A DNA stretch of 64,000 nucleotides from Streptomyces sp. TP-A0874 (GTDB lineage Bacteria; Actinomycetota; Actinomycetes; Streptomycetales; Streptomycetaceae), in assembly GCF_001748085.1 (NCBI RefSeq), contig NZ_BBZK01000004.1:434001-498000 (forward strand), read 5' to 3'. How positions within the stretch are numbered: position 1 is the stretch's first letter; the number at the start of each line of letters is the position of its first letter. The position numbers and the translations under genes were made by a program. Shown one piece after another: positions 26,173 through 35,683 of this stretch. The notes below the pieces were generated by a model that made no database searches, was not told the DNA's origin, and saw nothing but the letters and a program-made list of their open reading frames with translations.

Positions 26173-26961
26173 TCAGGGGCTGGCGACCAGCCGGAGGTCC
26201 GCTTCGATCCCGGCGGCGCACTGCCGGAGGCGCGGCACCATGTCGCGCAGTTCGTCGAGGGTGCGGGTGCCCGTACTGGCGGCGATGTTGGCGGCGGCTA
26301 TGAGGGCGCCGGACCGGTCGTGGACGGGGACCGCGACCGCCCGGAGGCTCTGGTTCAACTCCTTGTCGGCGATGCAGTAGCCATCCTCGCGGACCGGTTC
26401 GATGATCGTTCGGAGTTGTTCGGCGCTGCGGACGGTGCGGTCGGTGAAGGGCTGGAACTCGACGCGTTCCAGATAAGCCTGGAACGCCTCCTCGTCCAGC
26501 CCCGCCAGCAGCACCCGGCCCATCGCCGTGGCGTAGGCGGGGAATCGGGACCCGACGGGGATGGACACGGTGACCATCCCGCCGACGGGGACGCGCGCGA
26601 CGTGCACCACGTAGTCGCCGTCGAGTACCGACAGAGCGGTCGTCTCCTTCACGTCACGCATCAGGTCCGTCAGGTGCGGCTCGGCGATCTGCGGCGTGGA
26701 GAGCGCCCGCAGGTAGGCGTGGCCCAGTTCCAGGGTCTTGGGCGTGAGGCCGAACTGCGCGCCCTCGATCCGCACGTAGCCGAGCCGGTGCAGGGTCAGC
26801 AACGAACGTCGTACCGCCGCCCGCGAGAGGCCGGTGGCCTTGGCCACGTCGCTGAGCGAGCGGGAGGGGTGTTCGGCGTCGAACACCTTGATCACCTCAA
26901 GACCGCGCGCCAGCGACTGGACGAAGTCCGAATCCCCAGGCGCCTCTTCGAGCAGTGCCAT
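26173..26961 (-). CDS. IclR-family regulator (PcaR/PobR-like)
   Basis: A 262-residue regulator with an N-terminal winged HTH (about 15-75, 'SRSLSDVAKATGLSRAAVRR') and a C-terminal effector domain with the GAF-like IclR pattern 'VSIPVGSRFPAYATAMGRVL'. The sequence type is that of PcaR/PobR regulators of aromatic or hydroxy-acid catabolism. It is divergent from the ten-gene catabolic operon at 27158, and tandem 17-bp repeats lie between them, so it is the probable regulator (inference). The start is ATG 26961 with GGAGA upstream. Confidence 0.87.
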   Translation of the reverse strand: MALLEEAPGDSDFVQSLARGLEVIKVFDAEHPSRSLSDVAKATGLSRAAVRRSLLTLHRLGYVRIEGAQFGLTPKTLELGHAYLRALSTPQIAEPHLTDLMRDVKETTALSVLDGDYVVHVARVPVGGMVTVSIPVGSRFPAYATAMGRVLLAGLDEEAFQAYLERVEFQPFTDRTVRSAEQLRTIIEPVREDGYCIADKELNQSLRAVAVPVHDRSGALIAAANIAASTGTRTLDELRDMVPRLRQCAAGIEADLRLVASP

Positions 26962-27042
26962 GCCTCATCTCCCGTTCCAACAGGTTCGACGAATCACTTT
27001 CCCACACCCGCGGGAACCCTCCGGGCTCACCAGGAGCGCTCT

Positions 27043-27082
27043 GTACGTATAGCGCACAGTCGTGCGTACGTCTAGCGCACAG
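27043..27082. promoter_or_regulatory. Tandem 17-bp direct repeats, candidate IclR operator
   Basis: GTACGT(A/C)TAGCGCACAG occurs twice, at 27043-27059 and 27066-27082, differing at one base. The copies start 23 bp apart, about two helical turns. They lie 82 bp from the IclR start and 76 bp from the importer gene start, between divergent promoters. Confidence 0.6.
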
Positions 27083-27157
27083 GTGTTCAGAACTGTATGG
27101 TGCCGTTCAACGCACGTCGGACCCCTTGGTATGGGTCCCCATTTGTATGGAGGAACG

Positions 27158-28153
27158 GTGGAGTTCCCGATTATGCGAAGAAGAACGGCATTGGCCGGAG
27201 CGGCCGGGCTGGCCCTCTCCCTCACCGCCTGCGGCAGCGGCAGCTCCTCGGCGGGCGCCCCGTCGTCGAAGAAGCCGACGACCGTCAAGGCCGGGTTCAT
27301 ACCGGTGATCGACGTCGCCGCGCTCTACCTGGGGCAGCAGCAGGGCGTCTTCTCCGACAACGGCCTCAAGTTGGACATCAAGACCGCCCAGGGCGGCGCC
27401 GCGCTGGTGCCGCCGGTGGTCAGCGGGCAGTACCAGTTCGCCTTCAGCAACGTCGTCTCCGTGCTGTCCGCCCGGAGCAAGGGCCTGCCCCTGAAGATCA
27501 TCGCGGCCGGATCGAGCTCGACCGGTACGGACGGCAAGGACGTCACGATGATCCGCGTCCGCAAGGACAGCCCGATCCGGACGGCGGCCGACCTCGAGGG
27601 CAAGAGGGTCAGCGTGAACACGCTGAACAACCTGCTCCAGATGCTCGGCGAGGTGGCCGTCACCGCCGCCCGCGGCAACCCCGACAAGGTCAAGTTCGTC
27701 GAACTCCCCTTCCCCGACGCGGTCACCGCGCTGAAGAAGGGCGAGATCGACGCCATGGTCACCGCCGAGCCGTTCGACGCCATCGCGGCCCAGGCCGACA
27801 CCCGGGTCATCGCCTCGCCCTACCTGGAGATGGCCAAGGAGAGCCTGACCACCTCGGTCTACTTCACCTCCGAGGACCAGCTGAAGAAGAACCCCGAACT
27901 GTTCACCGCGCTCAAGAAGGCCATCGACGCCTCACTGACCTACGCGGACGGGCACCCGGACGAGACCCGGGCGCAGCTCTCCTCCTTCATGACGATCGAC
28001 CCCGACATCGTCCAGAAGGTCACCCTGCCGACCTACTCCCCCGAGATCCCGCGGACCTCCGTCGAGGCGTTCGTGAAGGCCGCCACCCAGTACGGCCTGA
28101 TCGACCGCACGATCTCCTACAACGACCTCGTCTGGTCGGGGACGGCCGGCTGA
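27158..28153 (+). CDS. NMT1/SsuA-type ABC importer, substrate-binding lipoprotein
   Basis: A 331-residue exported lipoprotein. A short basic signal leads to the lipobox 'LSLTAC' with Cys25, followed by a Ser/Gly/Lys linker. The mature part has the NMT1/OMP-type periplasmic-binding pattern ('FIPVIDVAALYLGQQQGVFS', 'KKGEIDAMVTAEPFDAIAAQ') seen in importers of sulfonates, nitrate, pyrimidine precursors and aromatic acids. The start is GTG 27158, five bases after GGAGG; ATG 27173 is an alternative. It heads the operon; the dehydratase gene begins one base after its stop. Confidence 0.88.
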   Translation: MEFPIMRRRTALAGAAGLALSLTACGSGSSSAGAPSSKKPTTVKAGFIPVIDVAALYLGQQQGVFSDNGLKLDIKTAQGGAALVPPVVSGQYQFAFSNVVSVLSARSKGLPLKIIAAGSSSTGTDGKDVTMIRVRKDSPIRTAADLEGKRVSVNTLNNLLQMLGEVAVTAARGNPDKVKFVELPFPDAVTALKKGEIDAMVTAEPFDAIAAQADTRVIASPYLEMAKESLTTSVYFTSEDQLKKNPELFTALKKAIDASLTYADGHPDETRAQLSSFMTIDPDIVQKVTLPTYSPEIPRTSVEAFVKAATQYGLIDRTISYNDLVWSGTAG

Positions 28154-28154
28154 C

Positions 28155-29867
28155 ATGGCGACCAGGCTCCGCAGCGACCTGCCGGCCGGCACCTCCCGCT
28201 GGGCCGTCCGGAGGGCGGAATGGCGGTCGCTGGGCATCACCGACGAGGAGATGGCCCGGCCCAAGATCGCCATCGTCAACTCCTCCTCCGACCTGGCGGC
28301 CTGCTTCGCCCACCTCGACGGCATCGTGCCCGTCCTCAAGGAGGCCGTCCGGGAGGCGGGCGGTCTGCCCTTCGAGATACGGACGGCCGCCCCGTCCGAC
28401 TTCGTCACCAGCGCCGGCGCGGGCGGCCGCTACGTCCTGCCCACCCGGGACCTGATCGTCAACGACATCGAGGTGGTCATCGAGGGCGCGCTGCTGGACG
28501 GCATCATCTGCCTCAGTTCCTGCGACAAGACCGCTCCCGCCCACATCATGGCGGGCGGCCGTCTCGACGTGCCCACCCTGCTCGTCGCCTGCGGCTACCA
28601 GCGCAGCGCCCTGTACGAGGACGGCGGCCCGGACATCGAGGACGTCTTCCTCCACGCCGGGCACACCGCGCTGGGCCGCACCTCCGCCGAGGACCTGCTC
28701 GCCATGTCCGAGAGCGCCATCCGCGGCCCGGGGGTGTGCGTCGGCATGGGCACGGCCAACACCATGCACATGGCCGCCGAGGGGCTCGGGATGACACTTC
28801 CCGGCACCACCCCGACCCGGGCCAACGGCACCACCATGTGGGACGCCGTCCGGGCGGGCGGCCGCCGCATCGTGGAGATGGTCCACGAGGGCCTGACCGC
28901 CCGCTCGGTGCTCACCCCGGCCGCCGTCCGCAACGCCGTGACCCTGATGCTCGCGGTCGGCGGTTCGATCAACTCCGTCAAGCACCTCCAGGCCATCGCC
29001 GTCGAGGCCGGACTCGACCTGGACGTGTGGAGGCTCTACGAGGAACTGGCCGACAAGGTCCCCGTCATCACCGCCGTACGCCCCAACGGTCCGCATCTCA
29101 TCGAGCAGTTGGACGACGCGGGCGGCACCCGGGGCGTCCTGGCGGCCCTGGCCCCGCTGCTCGACCTCGACACCGTCGGCGCCACCGGCCGGCCCCTCGG
29201 TGAGCTGGTGGCCGAAACGCCGGCTCCCGACCCGGAGTTCATCCGGCCGCTGACCGACCCCTTCTCCCGGCGGCCGTCGATCGTGATCCTGCGCGGCTCC
29301 CTGGCCGCGGAGGGCTCGATCGTGAAGCTCCCCGTCGACGAGGAGCGCGCCACCCACTTCCGCGGCCCGGCCCGCTGCTACACCTCGCGGGAGGCCGCCG
29401 TCGAAGCTCTCGCCGCCGGCGAGGTGCGGGAGGGCGATGTCGTGGTGCTCCGCGGCATGGGCCTGCACGGTGGCCCCGGCATGGCCATGGCCTCGGCGTT
29501 CGTGTTCGCCCTCGACGGCGCCGGACTCGGCGAGAAGGTCGCGGTGGTCACCGACGGACAGCTGTCCGGCCTGGTCAACAAGGGCATCGTGGTCGGCGAG
29601 GTCTCCCCCGAGGCCGCCACCGGCGGACCGCTGGGCCGGGTCAGGGACGGCGACATCATCAGCATCGACCTCGACGCCCGCACCGTGGACCTGGAGGTCC
29701 TCCCGGAGACGCTGGCCGACCGCGAGGTCGCCACCGCCGAGACCCTCCGCACCCCCGGCTGGCTGGCCGCCTACGACCGGACCGTCACCTCCCCCGCCTG
29801 CGGCGCCGTCCTGGCCCGCGGTGAGTGTCCCGTCAGGTCCGGACCGACCTCCGGAGGAAGCCGATGA
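28155..29867 (+). CDS. IlvD/Edd-family Fe-S dehydratase
   Basis: A 570-residue dehydratase of dihydroxy or sugar acids. The three cluster Cys are present: C50 ('NSSSDLAACFAH'), C123 ('LSSCDKTAPAHIMAG') and C195 ('GPGVCVGMGTANTMHMAAEG'), the pattern of [2Fe-2S] members such as sugar-acid dehydratases. The catalytic Ser region 'VVTDGQLSGLVNKGIVVGEV' is near residue 475. The enzyme removes water from a 2,3-dihydroxy acid to give a 2-keto-3-deoxy acid. Placement inside an importer operon argues for catabolism, not valine/isoleucine synthesis. Its stop overlaps the next start (ATGA). Confidence 0.88.
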   Translation: MATRLRSDLPAGTSRWAVRRAEWRSLGITDEEMARPKIAIVNSSSDLAACFAHLDGIVPVLKEAVREAGGLPFEIRTAAPSDFVTSAGAGGRYVLPTRDLIVNDIEVVIEGALLDGIICLSSCDKTAPAHIMAGGRLDVPTLLVACGYQRSALYEDGGPDIEDVFLHAGHTALGRTSAEDLLAMSESAIRGPGVCVGMGTANTMHMAAEGLGMTLPGTTPTRANGTTMWDAVRAGGRRIVEMVHEGLTARSVLTPAAVRNAVTLMLAVGGSINSVKHLQAIAVEAGLDLDVWRLYEELADKVPVITAVRPNGPHLIEQLDDAGGTRGVLAALAPLLDLDTVGATGRPLGELVAETPAPDPEFIRPLTDPFSRRPSIVILRGSLAAEGSIVKLPVDEERATHFRGPARCYTSREAAVEALAAGEVREGDVVVLRGMGLHGGPGMAMASAFVFALDGAGLGEKVAVVTDGQLSGLVNKGIVVGEVSPEAATGGPLGRVRDGDIISIDLDARTVDLEVLPETLADREVATAETLRTPGWLAAYDRTVTSPACGAVLARGECPVRSGPTSGGSR

Positions 29868-30688
29868 AAGCACCCCAGGCGGCACCGCCGGACCGGGCGG
29901 CACCGCGCGGGCGGTCCAACCGGCCCCGTGTCGCGCCGTTCATCGGGATCGCGGTCGCCGTACTGATCGCCGAGATCGTCCCGCGCTCCGGACTCGTCGC
30001 GGACGGCGCACTGCCGCCGCTGAGCGCCGTGCTGGCGGAACTCGCCCACCAGGCCGGCCACACCACGCTGTGGGAGGCGCTGGGCCGCACGGTCCGCACC
30101 TGGGCCATCGGACTCACCGCGGCGGTGGCCGCCGGGGTCGCGGCCGGATTCGTCATCGGACTGGTACCGCTGCTGCGCGCCATCACCTCGTCCACCGTCG
30201 AGTTCCTCCGGCCCATCCCCTCGGTCGCGCTCATCCCGGCGGTCATCCTGGTCTTCGGCACCGACTTCCAGTCCGGCGTGGTGCTCATCGTGTACGCCGG
30301 CTTCTGGCAGGTGCTCGTGCAGGTCCTCTACGGCATCCAGGATGTCGACCCGGTGGCGTACGACACCGCCCGCTCCTACCGCTTCGGACTCTGGGCCCGG
30401 GTACGCCACGTGGTCTGGCCGACCACCCTGCCGTTCGTGTTCACCGGGATCCGGCTGGCCGCCTCGGTCTCCCTCGTGCTCGCCATCACCGGCGAACTCG
30501 TCATCGGCACCCCGGGCATCGGGCAGCTGATCTCGGTGGCCCAGAGCAGTGGGGCCACCACCCCGATGTTCGCCTTCGTCCTGCTCACCGGCGTACTCGG
30601 AACGCTGGTCAACATCGCTTTCCGGTTCGCGGAGCGTGCCGCGCTCGGCTGGCACCCCTCCGTCCGGCGATCGGAGGGTGCCCGATGA
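29864..30688 (+). CDS. ABC importer permease (SsuC-like), first copy
   Basis: A 274-residue inner-membrane permease with about six helices and the cytoplasmic coupling loop 'YDTARSYRFGLWARVRHVVW' contacting the ATPase. It belongs to the SsuC/TauC family. GGAGGAAG precedes the ATG, which overlaps the dehydratase stop. A second, different permease follows, so the transporter is probably a heterodimer; SsuABC-type systems usually have one permease gene. Confidence 0.87.
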   Translation: MKAPQAAPPDRAAPRGRSNRPRVAPFIGIAVAVLIAEIVPRSGLVADGALPPLSAVLAELAHQAGHTTLWEALGRTVRTWAIGLTAAVAAGVAAGFVIGLVPLLRAITSSTVEFLRPIPSVALIPAVILVFGTDFQSGVVLIVYAGFWQVLVQVLYGIQDVDPVAYDTARSYRFGLWARVRHVVWPTTLPFVFTGIRLAASVSLVLAITGELVIGTPGIGQLISVAQSSGATTPMFAFVLLTGVLGTLVNIAFRFAERAALGWHPSVRRSEGAR

Positions 30689-31461
30689 GCCTGCTGCGAC
30701 GCTCCCTGCTCGTCCTCGGCCTGCCCGCCGCCCTCATCGGGCTCTGGTGGCTCTCCAGCGCCGGCAGCACCAGCTACTACTTCCCCCCGCTGTCGGACAT
30801 CCTCGACCAGTTCGGCCAACTGTGGCTGTCCTCCCGGTTCACCAGCGACGTCGTGCCCAGCATGGTGCGGCTGCTCGCCGGGTTCGCCGTCTCCGCGGTG
30901 CTCGGCGTGGCCCTGGGCATCGCCCTCGGCCTCACGGACTCGCTGCGCCGCGGCGCAGAGCCGGTGCTGGAGTTCGTCAGGGCCGTACCACCCACCGTGC
31001 TCGTCCCGGTCATCGCGATCTTCGCGGGCATCGGCGACGGATCCAAGATGCTGGTCATCGTCTCCGGCTGTGTGTGGCCGGTCCTGCTGAACACGGTGGA
31101 GGGCGTCCGCGCCGCGGACGAGGTCATGGTCGACACCTGCCGCGTCTACCGCGTCAGCGGGGCCGCCCGACTGCGCCACATGGTGCTCCCCGGCGCAGCC
31201 CCGCAGATCGCGGCAGGGCTGCGGCAGTCCCTGTCCATCGGGCTGATCCTCATGGTCATCGGCGAGATGTTCGCCGCCACCAACGGACTCGGCTTCAGCA
31301 TCGTGCAGTTCCAGCGCACCTTCGCGATCCCACAGATGTGGAGCGGCATCATCCTGCTCGGCCTCATCGGGTTCGTGCTGTCCGCGCTGTTCACCATCGT
31401 CGAGAAGCGGGTCCTGGTCTGGTACCTGGGCCTGCGCGAGTCACAGAGGAGGAACGGCTGA
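30685..31461 (+). CDS. ABC importer permease (SsuC-like), second copy
   Basis: A 258-residue permease of the same family as its neighbour but only distantly similar. It has six predicted helices and the coupling loop 'CRVYRVSGAARLRHMVLPGA'. The ATG overlaps the first permease's stop (ATGA) with GGAGGG upstream. With the first copy it should form the membrane channel. Confidence 0.87.
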   Translation: MSLLRRSLLVLGLPAALIGLWWLSSAGSTSYYFPPLSDILDQFGQLWLSSRFTSDVVPSMVRLLAGFAVSAVLGVALGIALGLTDSLRRGAEPVLEFVRAVPPTVLVPVIAIFAGIGDGSKMLVIVSGCVWPVLLNTVEGVRAADEVMVDTCRVYRVSGAARLRHMVLPGAAPQIAAGLRQSLSIGLILMVIGEMFAATNGLGFSIVQFQRTFAIPQMWSGIILLGLIGFVLSALFTIVEKRVLVWYLGLRESQRRNG

Positions 31462-32261
31462 TGACCGACATGGTCACCGTCAGGGGCCTCAACAAGGTGT
31501 ACGAGTCGGCGGGGCGCCGCGTCGAGGCGATCGGCGACATCACTTTCTCCGTCGCGCGCGGCGAGTTCGCCTGCATCGTCGGACCGTCCGGCGCCGGCAA
31601 GACGACCCTGCTGAAATGCCTCGCCGGGCTGCTCTCCCCCACCGCGGGCGAGGTCCGCGTCGACGGCAACCCGGTGACCGGGCCACCGCCCGGCATGGCC
31701 GTGGTGTTCCAGGAGTACGGCCGCAGCCTCTTCCCCTGGAAGACCGTGCGGCAGAACGTCGATCTGCCGCTGCGGCAGAAGGGCCTGTCCAAGGAGCGGC
31801 GGGAGCAGTTGGTCAGCGAGTCCCTGGCCGCCGTCGGCCTCGCCGACAGCGGCCACTCCTACCCCTGGCAGCTGTCCGGAGGTATGCAGCAGCGCGTCGC
31901 CATCGCCCGGGCCATCGCCTACGAACCGCAGGTGCTGATCATGGACGAGCCGTTCGCCGCCGTCGACGCCCAGACCCGCGCCGACCTGGAGGACCTGGTG
32001 CGCTCCCTGTGGCAGTCCCTCGGCATCACCACGCTCTTCGTCACCCATGACATCGACGAAGCGGTCTACCTGGGCGAGCGTGTGCTCGTCCTGTCCGCCT
32101 CACCCACCCACGTCCTCGATGACGTCCGCATCGACCTGCCCGCCGACCGGGACCAGGTCACCAGCCGTTCGACCCCCGAGTTCGCGGAACTGCGCACCAG
32201 GGTCCACAGCGGCATCCAGGACGCCAAAGCAGGCCGTCGCGCCACCGGAGCCGCCGCATGA
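31461..32261 (+). CDS. ABC importer ATPase (SsuB-like)
   Basis: A 266-residue ATPase. It has Walker A 'GPSGAGKTT' (about 43-51), the Q-loop 'VVFQEYGRSLFPWKTV', signature 'LSGGMQQRVAIARAIA', Walker B 'VLIMDEPFAAVDAQ' and switch His in 'FVTHDIDEAVYLGERVLVL'. These mark the NitT/TauT family. The ATG shares one base with the permease stop (TGATG) and has GAGGAGG eight bases upstream. Confidence 0.92.
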   Translation: MTDMVTVRGLNKVYESAGRRVEAIGDITFSVARGEFACIVGPSGAGKTTLLKCLAGLLSPTAGEVRVDGNPVTGPPPGMAVVFQEYGRSLFPWKTVRQNVDLPLRQKGLSKERREQLVSESLAAVGLADSGHSYPWQLSGGMQQRVAIARAIAYEPQVLIMDEPFAAVDAQTRADLEDLVRSLWQSLGITTLFVTHDIDEAVYLGERVLVLSASPTHVLDDVRIDLPADRDQVTSRSTPEFAELRTRVHSGIQDAKAGRRATGAAA

Positions 32262-33046
32262 CCGCCTACTTCGACGAGGGCACCGGCGCCCCGGTGCTGC
32301 TCTCCGCCTCTCTCGGGACCACCGCCGCGATGTGGCTGCCCCAACGGGAACGCCTGCGCGACGGGCACCGCGTCGTCAGCTATGACCACCGCGGCCACGG
32401 CGGTTCTCCGGCGCCCGAGGGCCCGTACCGCCTGGCCGACCTCGTGGCCGACGCCGTGGCCCTGCTCGACTCCCTCGGTATCGAATCCGCCGATGTCGTC
32501 GGGGTCAGCCTCGGCGGCACCGTCGGACTCGCCCTGGCCGCCGACCACCCGGACCGGGTCCGCAGTCTCGTCACCGTCAACTCCCCCGTCTTCGCAGACG
32601 ACCCGGAGTTCTGGCGGCGGCGCGCCGCCGCCATCCGGGAAGAGGGCATGTCGGTCGCCACCGCCGGTCTGCTGGGCCGCTGGTACGCCCCCGAGGTCGC
32701 CGCCGCCCCCACCCCCCTGGTCACCGAGACCGTCTCGGGGGTCGAGCGGCTCGACCCGGAGGGTTATGCCGCCTGCTGCGAGGCGATCGCCGGCACCGAC
32801 CTGCGCGATCGGCTCGCCGCCGTCCACTGCCCGGTACTCGCCGTCAACGGCCTCGCCGACGCGGTCGTCCCCGCCCACCACGCGGATGCCATCGCCGGCG
32901 GTGTGCCGGGCGCCCGCCGCATCTCCCTGCCCGGCGCGGGACACCTGCTGACCCAGGAGGTCCCCGACCAGTTGCACGCCCTGCTCACCGAGCACTGGGC
33001 CACCGCCGACCAAGCCCCCGGAACCAACAGAGAGGCCGCTCCGTGA
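32258..33046 (+). CDS. Alpha/beta hydrolase (enol-lactonase-like)
   Basis: A 262-residue hydrolase. The nucleophile elbow 'VVGVSLGG' (Ser about 84), an Asp in 'VNGLADAVV' and the His in 'LPGAGHLL' give the triad. The overall sequence resembles 3-oxoadipate enol-lactonases (PcaD-like), so opening of a lactone formed or taken up by this pathway is a reasonable guess. It overlaps the ATPase stop (ATGA) and the next gene's start (GTGA). Confidence 0.85.
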   Translation: MTAYFDEGTGAPVLLSASLGTTAAMWLPQRERLRDGHRVVSYDHRGHGGSPAPEGPYRLADLVADAVALLDSLGIESADVVGVSLGGTVGLALAADHPDRVRSLVTVNSPVFADDPEFWRRRAAAIREEGMSVATAGLLGRWYAPEVAAAPTPLVTETVSGVERLDPEGYAACCEAIAGTDLRDRLAAVHCPVLAVNGLADAVVPAHHADAIAGGVPGARRISLPGAGHLLTQEVPDQLHALLTEHWATADQAPGTNREAAP

Positions 33047-34386
33047 ACGCCTTTGTCACCGAACCCGCCCGCGAGACCCCGGTGCTGGGCGAGTGGGAGG
33101 TCGTCGTCCTCGGCGGCGGACCGGCCGGACTCGCCGCCGCCACGGCCGCGGCCCGCGCCGGCCGGAGCACCCTGCTGGTGGAGAAGAGCGGCTACCTCGG
33201 CGGCGCCGGCACCGGGGGCGGCCTCTCCACCTTCTGCGGCATGTACTCCAACGTCCACGGCGAGCACGTGCTGACCGTGCGCGGCCACGCCACCGAACTG
33301 CTGGAGCGCATCGACCGGCTCGGCGGCCTGCGCGCCCCCCACCTCTCCTTCGGGGAGCGGGTCCAGGCGCAGGCGTACGACATCCCCGCCTACCGCAGCG
33401 CGGCCGACGACCATGTGCTCTCCTCCGGCGCGGAGTTGCTTTACCACGCCTTCGCGGTCGGAGCGGTCACCGGCGAGTCCACGGTGGACGGAGTGGTCGT
33501 CGAGTCCAAGTCCGGCCGCGGTGTGCTGCGCGCCCGGATGGTCATCGACTGCTCCGGCGACGGCGATCTGCTCGCCTGGACCGGCACGGCGCACGAGAAG
33601 GCCGATCCGCGGGGCGACATGCTGTACCCGTCCACGATGTTCCGCATCAACGCCGTGGACGACGAGCGCGCCGGACCGGCCTGGAAGATCCTGCCCCGGC
33701 TGATGGACGAGGCGGTCGCCGCGGGCCGGCCCCGTTTCCCCCGTCGCGGGGCGATCGTCCGTCCGCAGCGCGACTCCATCGAGTGGCGGGCCAACGCCAC
33801 CCAGCTGCGCAACCCCGACGGCAGCGCTGTGGACGGCACCGACGTCTGGCAGCTCACCCACGGCGAGGTGCAGGGCCGAGCGCAGGCCCAGGAGGTGTTC
33901 GGGTTCATACGGGAGAACCTCCCCGGCTTCGAGTCCTCCTACATCGTCGACATCGGCCCGGAGATCGGCATCCGGGAGACCCGCCGACTCCTCGGCCGGT
34001 ACGTGCTGACCGAGGAGGACGTCCGCTCCTGCGCCCGTTTCGAGGACTCCGTCGGCCTCAACGGCTGGCCCGTGGAGGCGCACGTCGACGGGGACGTCGA
34101 GATCCGCTGGCCCTACGGCGACGACCCGGTCGGCTACAACCAGCTGCCCTACCGGATGCTCGTCCCCGCCGAGGGCCCAGGGAACCTGCTGGTCGCCGGC
34201 CGCTGCGCCTCGATGACCCACGGCGGCCAGTCCGCTGCCCGGGTGGCGGGGCCGTGCTTCGCCATGGGGCAGGCCGCCGGCACCGCCGCCCACCTCGCGA
34301 TCGAGGACGACGTGACGACCGCCGACGTCTCCGTCGCGCGGCTGCGTACACATCTGGAGGGAGAGGGAGCGTGTCTGACGCTGTGA
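33043..34386 (+). CDS. FAD-dependent oxidoreductase (FAD_oxidored type)
   Basis: A 447-residue flavoprotein. The FAD motif 'VVVLGGGPAGLAAATAAARA' starts near residue 19, followed by 'LVEKSGYLGGAGTGGGLSTF'. 'VIDCSGDGDLLAWTG' and the C-terminal 'LLVAGRCASMTHGGQSAARV' are typical of the FAD-dependent oxidoreductase family. It would oxidise a C-OH or C-C bond of the pathway intermediate; the acceptor is unknown. The start is GTG 33043 within the hydrolase stop. Confidence 0.85.
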   Translation: MNAFVTEPARETPVLGEWEVVVLGGGPAGLAAATAAARAGRSTLLVEKSGYLGGAGTGGGLSTFCGMYSNVHGEHVLTVRGHATELLERIDRLGGLRAPHLSFGERVQAQAYDIPAYRSAADDHVLSSGAELLYHAFAVGAVTGESTVDGVVVESKSGRGVLRARMVIDCSGDGDLLAWTGTAHEKADPRGDMLYPSTMFRINAVDDERAGPAWKILPRLMDEAVAAGRPRFPRRGAIVRPQRDSIEWRANATQLRNPDGSAVDGTDVWQLTHGEVQGRAQAQEVFGFIRENLPGFESSYIVDIGPEIGIRETRRLLGRYVLTEEDVRSCARFEDSVGLNGWPVEAHVDGDVEIRWPYGDDPVGYNQLPYRMLVPAEGPGNLLVAGRCASMTHGGQSAARVAGPCFAMGQAAGTAAHLAIEDDVTTADVSVARLRTHLEGEGACLTL

Positions 34387-34393
34387 GGCCGAC

Positions 34394-35683
34394 GTGCTGC
34401 TGACCCCGGAAGACGAACGCATGCTGGCCGGCGAGCAGGGGCCGGCTGTCGCCGCGGCCCTCGAACTGCTCGTGCGATACGGCGAGTTGATGGGCGCCGA
34501 ACGGCTTGTGGACACCGACAACGTGTGCGGCGCCAACCTCTTCGGCCCCCGCCACAGCCGGGTCCTCGGCACCACCGACCCGGCCGCGCTGTTCTCCCGG
34601 TACTCGCTCGACCTGGACACCACCGTGGACGTGCCGCCGTTCCGGGCGCACAGCTGCACCCAGGTCATCGGGCCCCGCGACCGGGACCGCTGGGAGATCC
34701 AGGGCATCACCCGGGAGGACGCCGACGCGATGGAGGAGAGCGAGCGCTATCTCGCCGAGAAGGGCGTGGACCTGCTGTCGACCTGCACTCCGTACCAGGT
34801 GGGGAACGTCCCCCGGTTCGGTGAGCACTGCGCGTGGATGGAGTCCTCCGCGGTCGTCTACATCAACTCGGTGCTCGGCGCACGCACCAACACCGAGGGC
34901 CGCGAGTCCTCGGCGGCGTCCATGCTCACCGGCCGCACCCCCTACTGCGGCTACCACCTTGACGAGCACCGCCGGGCCACCCACCTCGTCGAGGTCCGCC
35001 ACCCGGTGGTCACCACGGAGGACTGGAACATCCTCGGCTACTGGGTGGGAGAGCAGGTCCAGGACGCCGTCCCGGTGCTCACCGGTCCGGGGCTTCTGGA
35101 CCCGGCCGGCGCGCCGACACCGGTACGGCTCAAGCAGTTCGGTGCGGCGGCCGCCTCCTCGGGCGACGTCGAGATGTACCACCTGCCGGGGGTCACCCCC
35201 GAGGCCCGGAGCGTGGCGGAGGCACTGGGCGGGCGGGACGCCGCTTCAGTCTCCGTCTTCGACGCCGCCGCCCGCGCCGAGACGGTGGCGTCGCTGTGCC
35301 GGACGGCCACCGACCGCGAAGTGGACTTCGTCATGATCGGCTGCCCGCACGCCTCACTGGAGCAGGTCCGCGAGGTGGCCCGGCTGCTCGACGGCCGGCG
35401 CCTGGCGGACTCCACCGCCCTGTGGGTCTTCACCCCGGGGGCGCTGCGTACGGTCGCGGAACGCAGCGGCTACGTCGCGGCGATCGAGCGGGCCGGCGGC
35501 CGGGTGCTGTCCGACACCTGCCCGGCGATCGCGCAGTTCCTGCCGCCGGGCACCCGGGTGTTCGCCACCGACTCCGCCAAACAGGCGCACTACCTGCCCG
35601 CGATCATGGGCGTACAGGGCTGGTTCGGCAGTGTGCGGAGTTGTGTGACCGCGGCCCTCGACGGGCGGTGGCCCGATGCCTGA
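34394..35683 (+). CDS. Aconitase X, large catalytic subunit
   Basis: A 429-residue catalytic half of aconitase X. Conserved blocks are 'LVDTDNVCGANLFGPRH' (Cys45), 'LLSTCTPYQVGNVPRFGEHC' (about 127), 'SSAVVYINSVLGARTNTEG', 'MIGCPHASLEQV' (about 315) and 'LSDTCPAI' (about 374); the Cys residues are candidate Fe-S ligands. Characterised members dehydrate cis-3-hydroxy-L-proline in bacteria or mevalonate 5-phosphate in archaea. Here the substrate is unknown. The start is GTG 34394, five bases after GAGG. It overlaps the small-subunit gene by eight bases. Confidence 0.9.
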   Translation: MLLTPEDERMLAGEQGPAVAAALELLVRYGELMGAERLVDTDNVCGANLFGPRHSRVLGTTDPAALFSRYSLDLDTTVDVPPFRAHSCTQVIGPRDRDRWEIQGITREDADAMEESERYLAEKGVDLLSTCTPYQVGNVPRFGEHCAWMESSAVVYINSVLGARTNTEGRESSAASMLTGRTPYCGYHLDEHRRATHLVEVRHPVVTTEDWNILGYWVGEQVQDAVPVLTGPGLLDPAGAPTPVRLKQFGAAAASSGDVEMYHLPGVTPEARSVAEALGGRDAASVSVFDAAARAETVASLCRTATDREVDFVMIGCPHASLEQVREVARLLDGRRLADSTALWVFTPGALRTVAERSGYVAAIERAGGRVLSDTCPAIAQFLPPGTRVFATDSAKQAHYLPAIMGVQGWFGSVRSCVTAALDGRWPDA

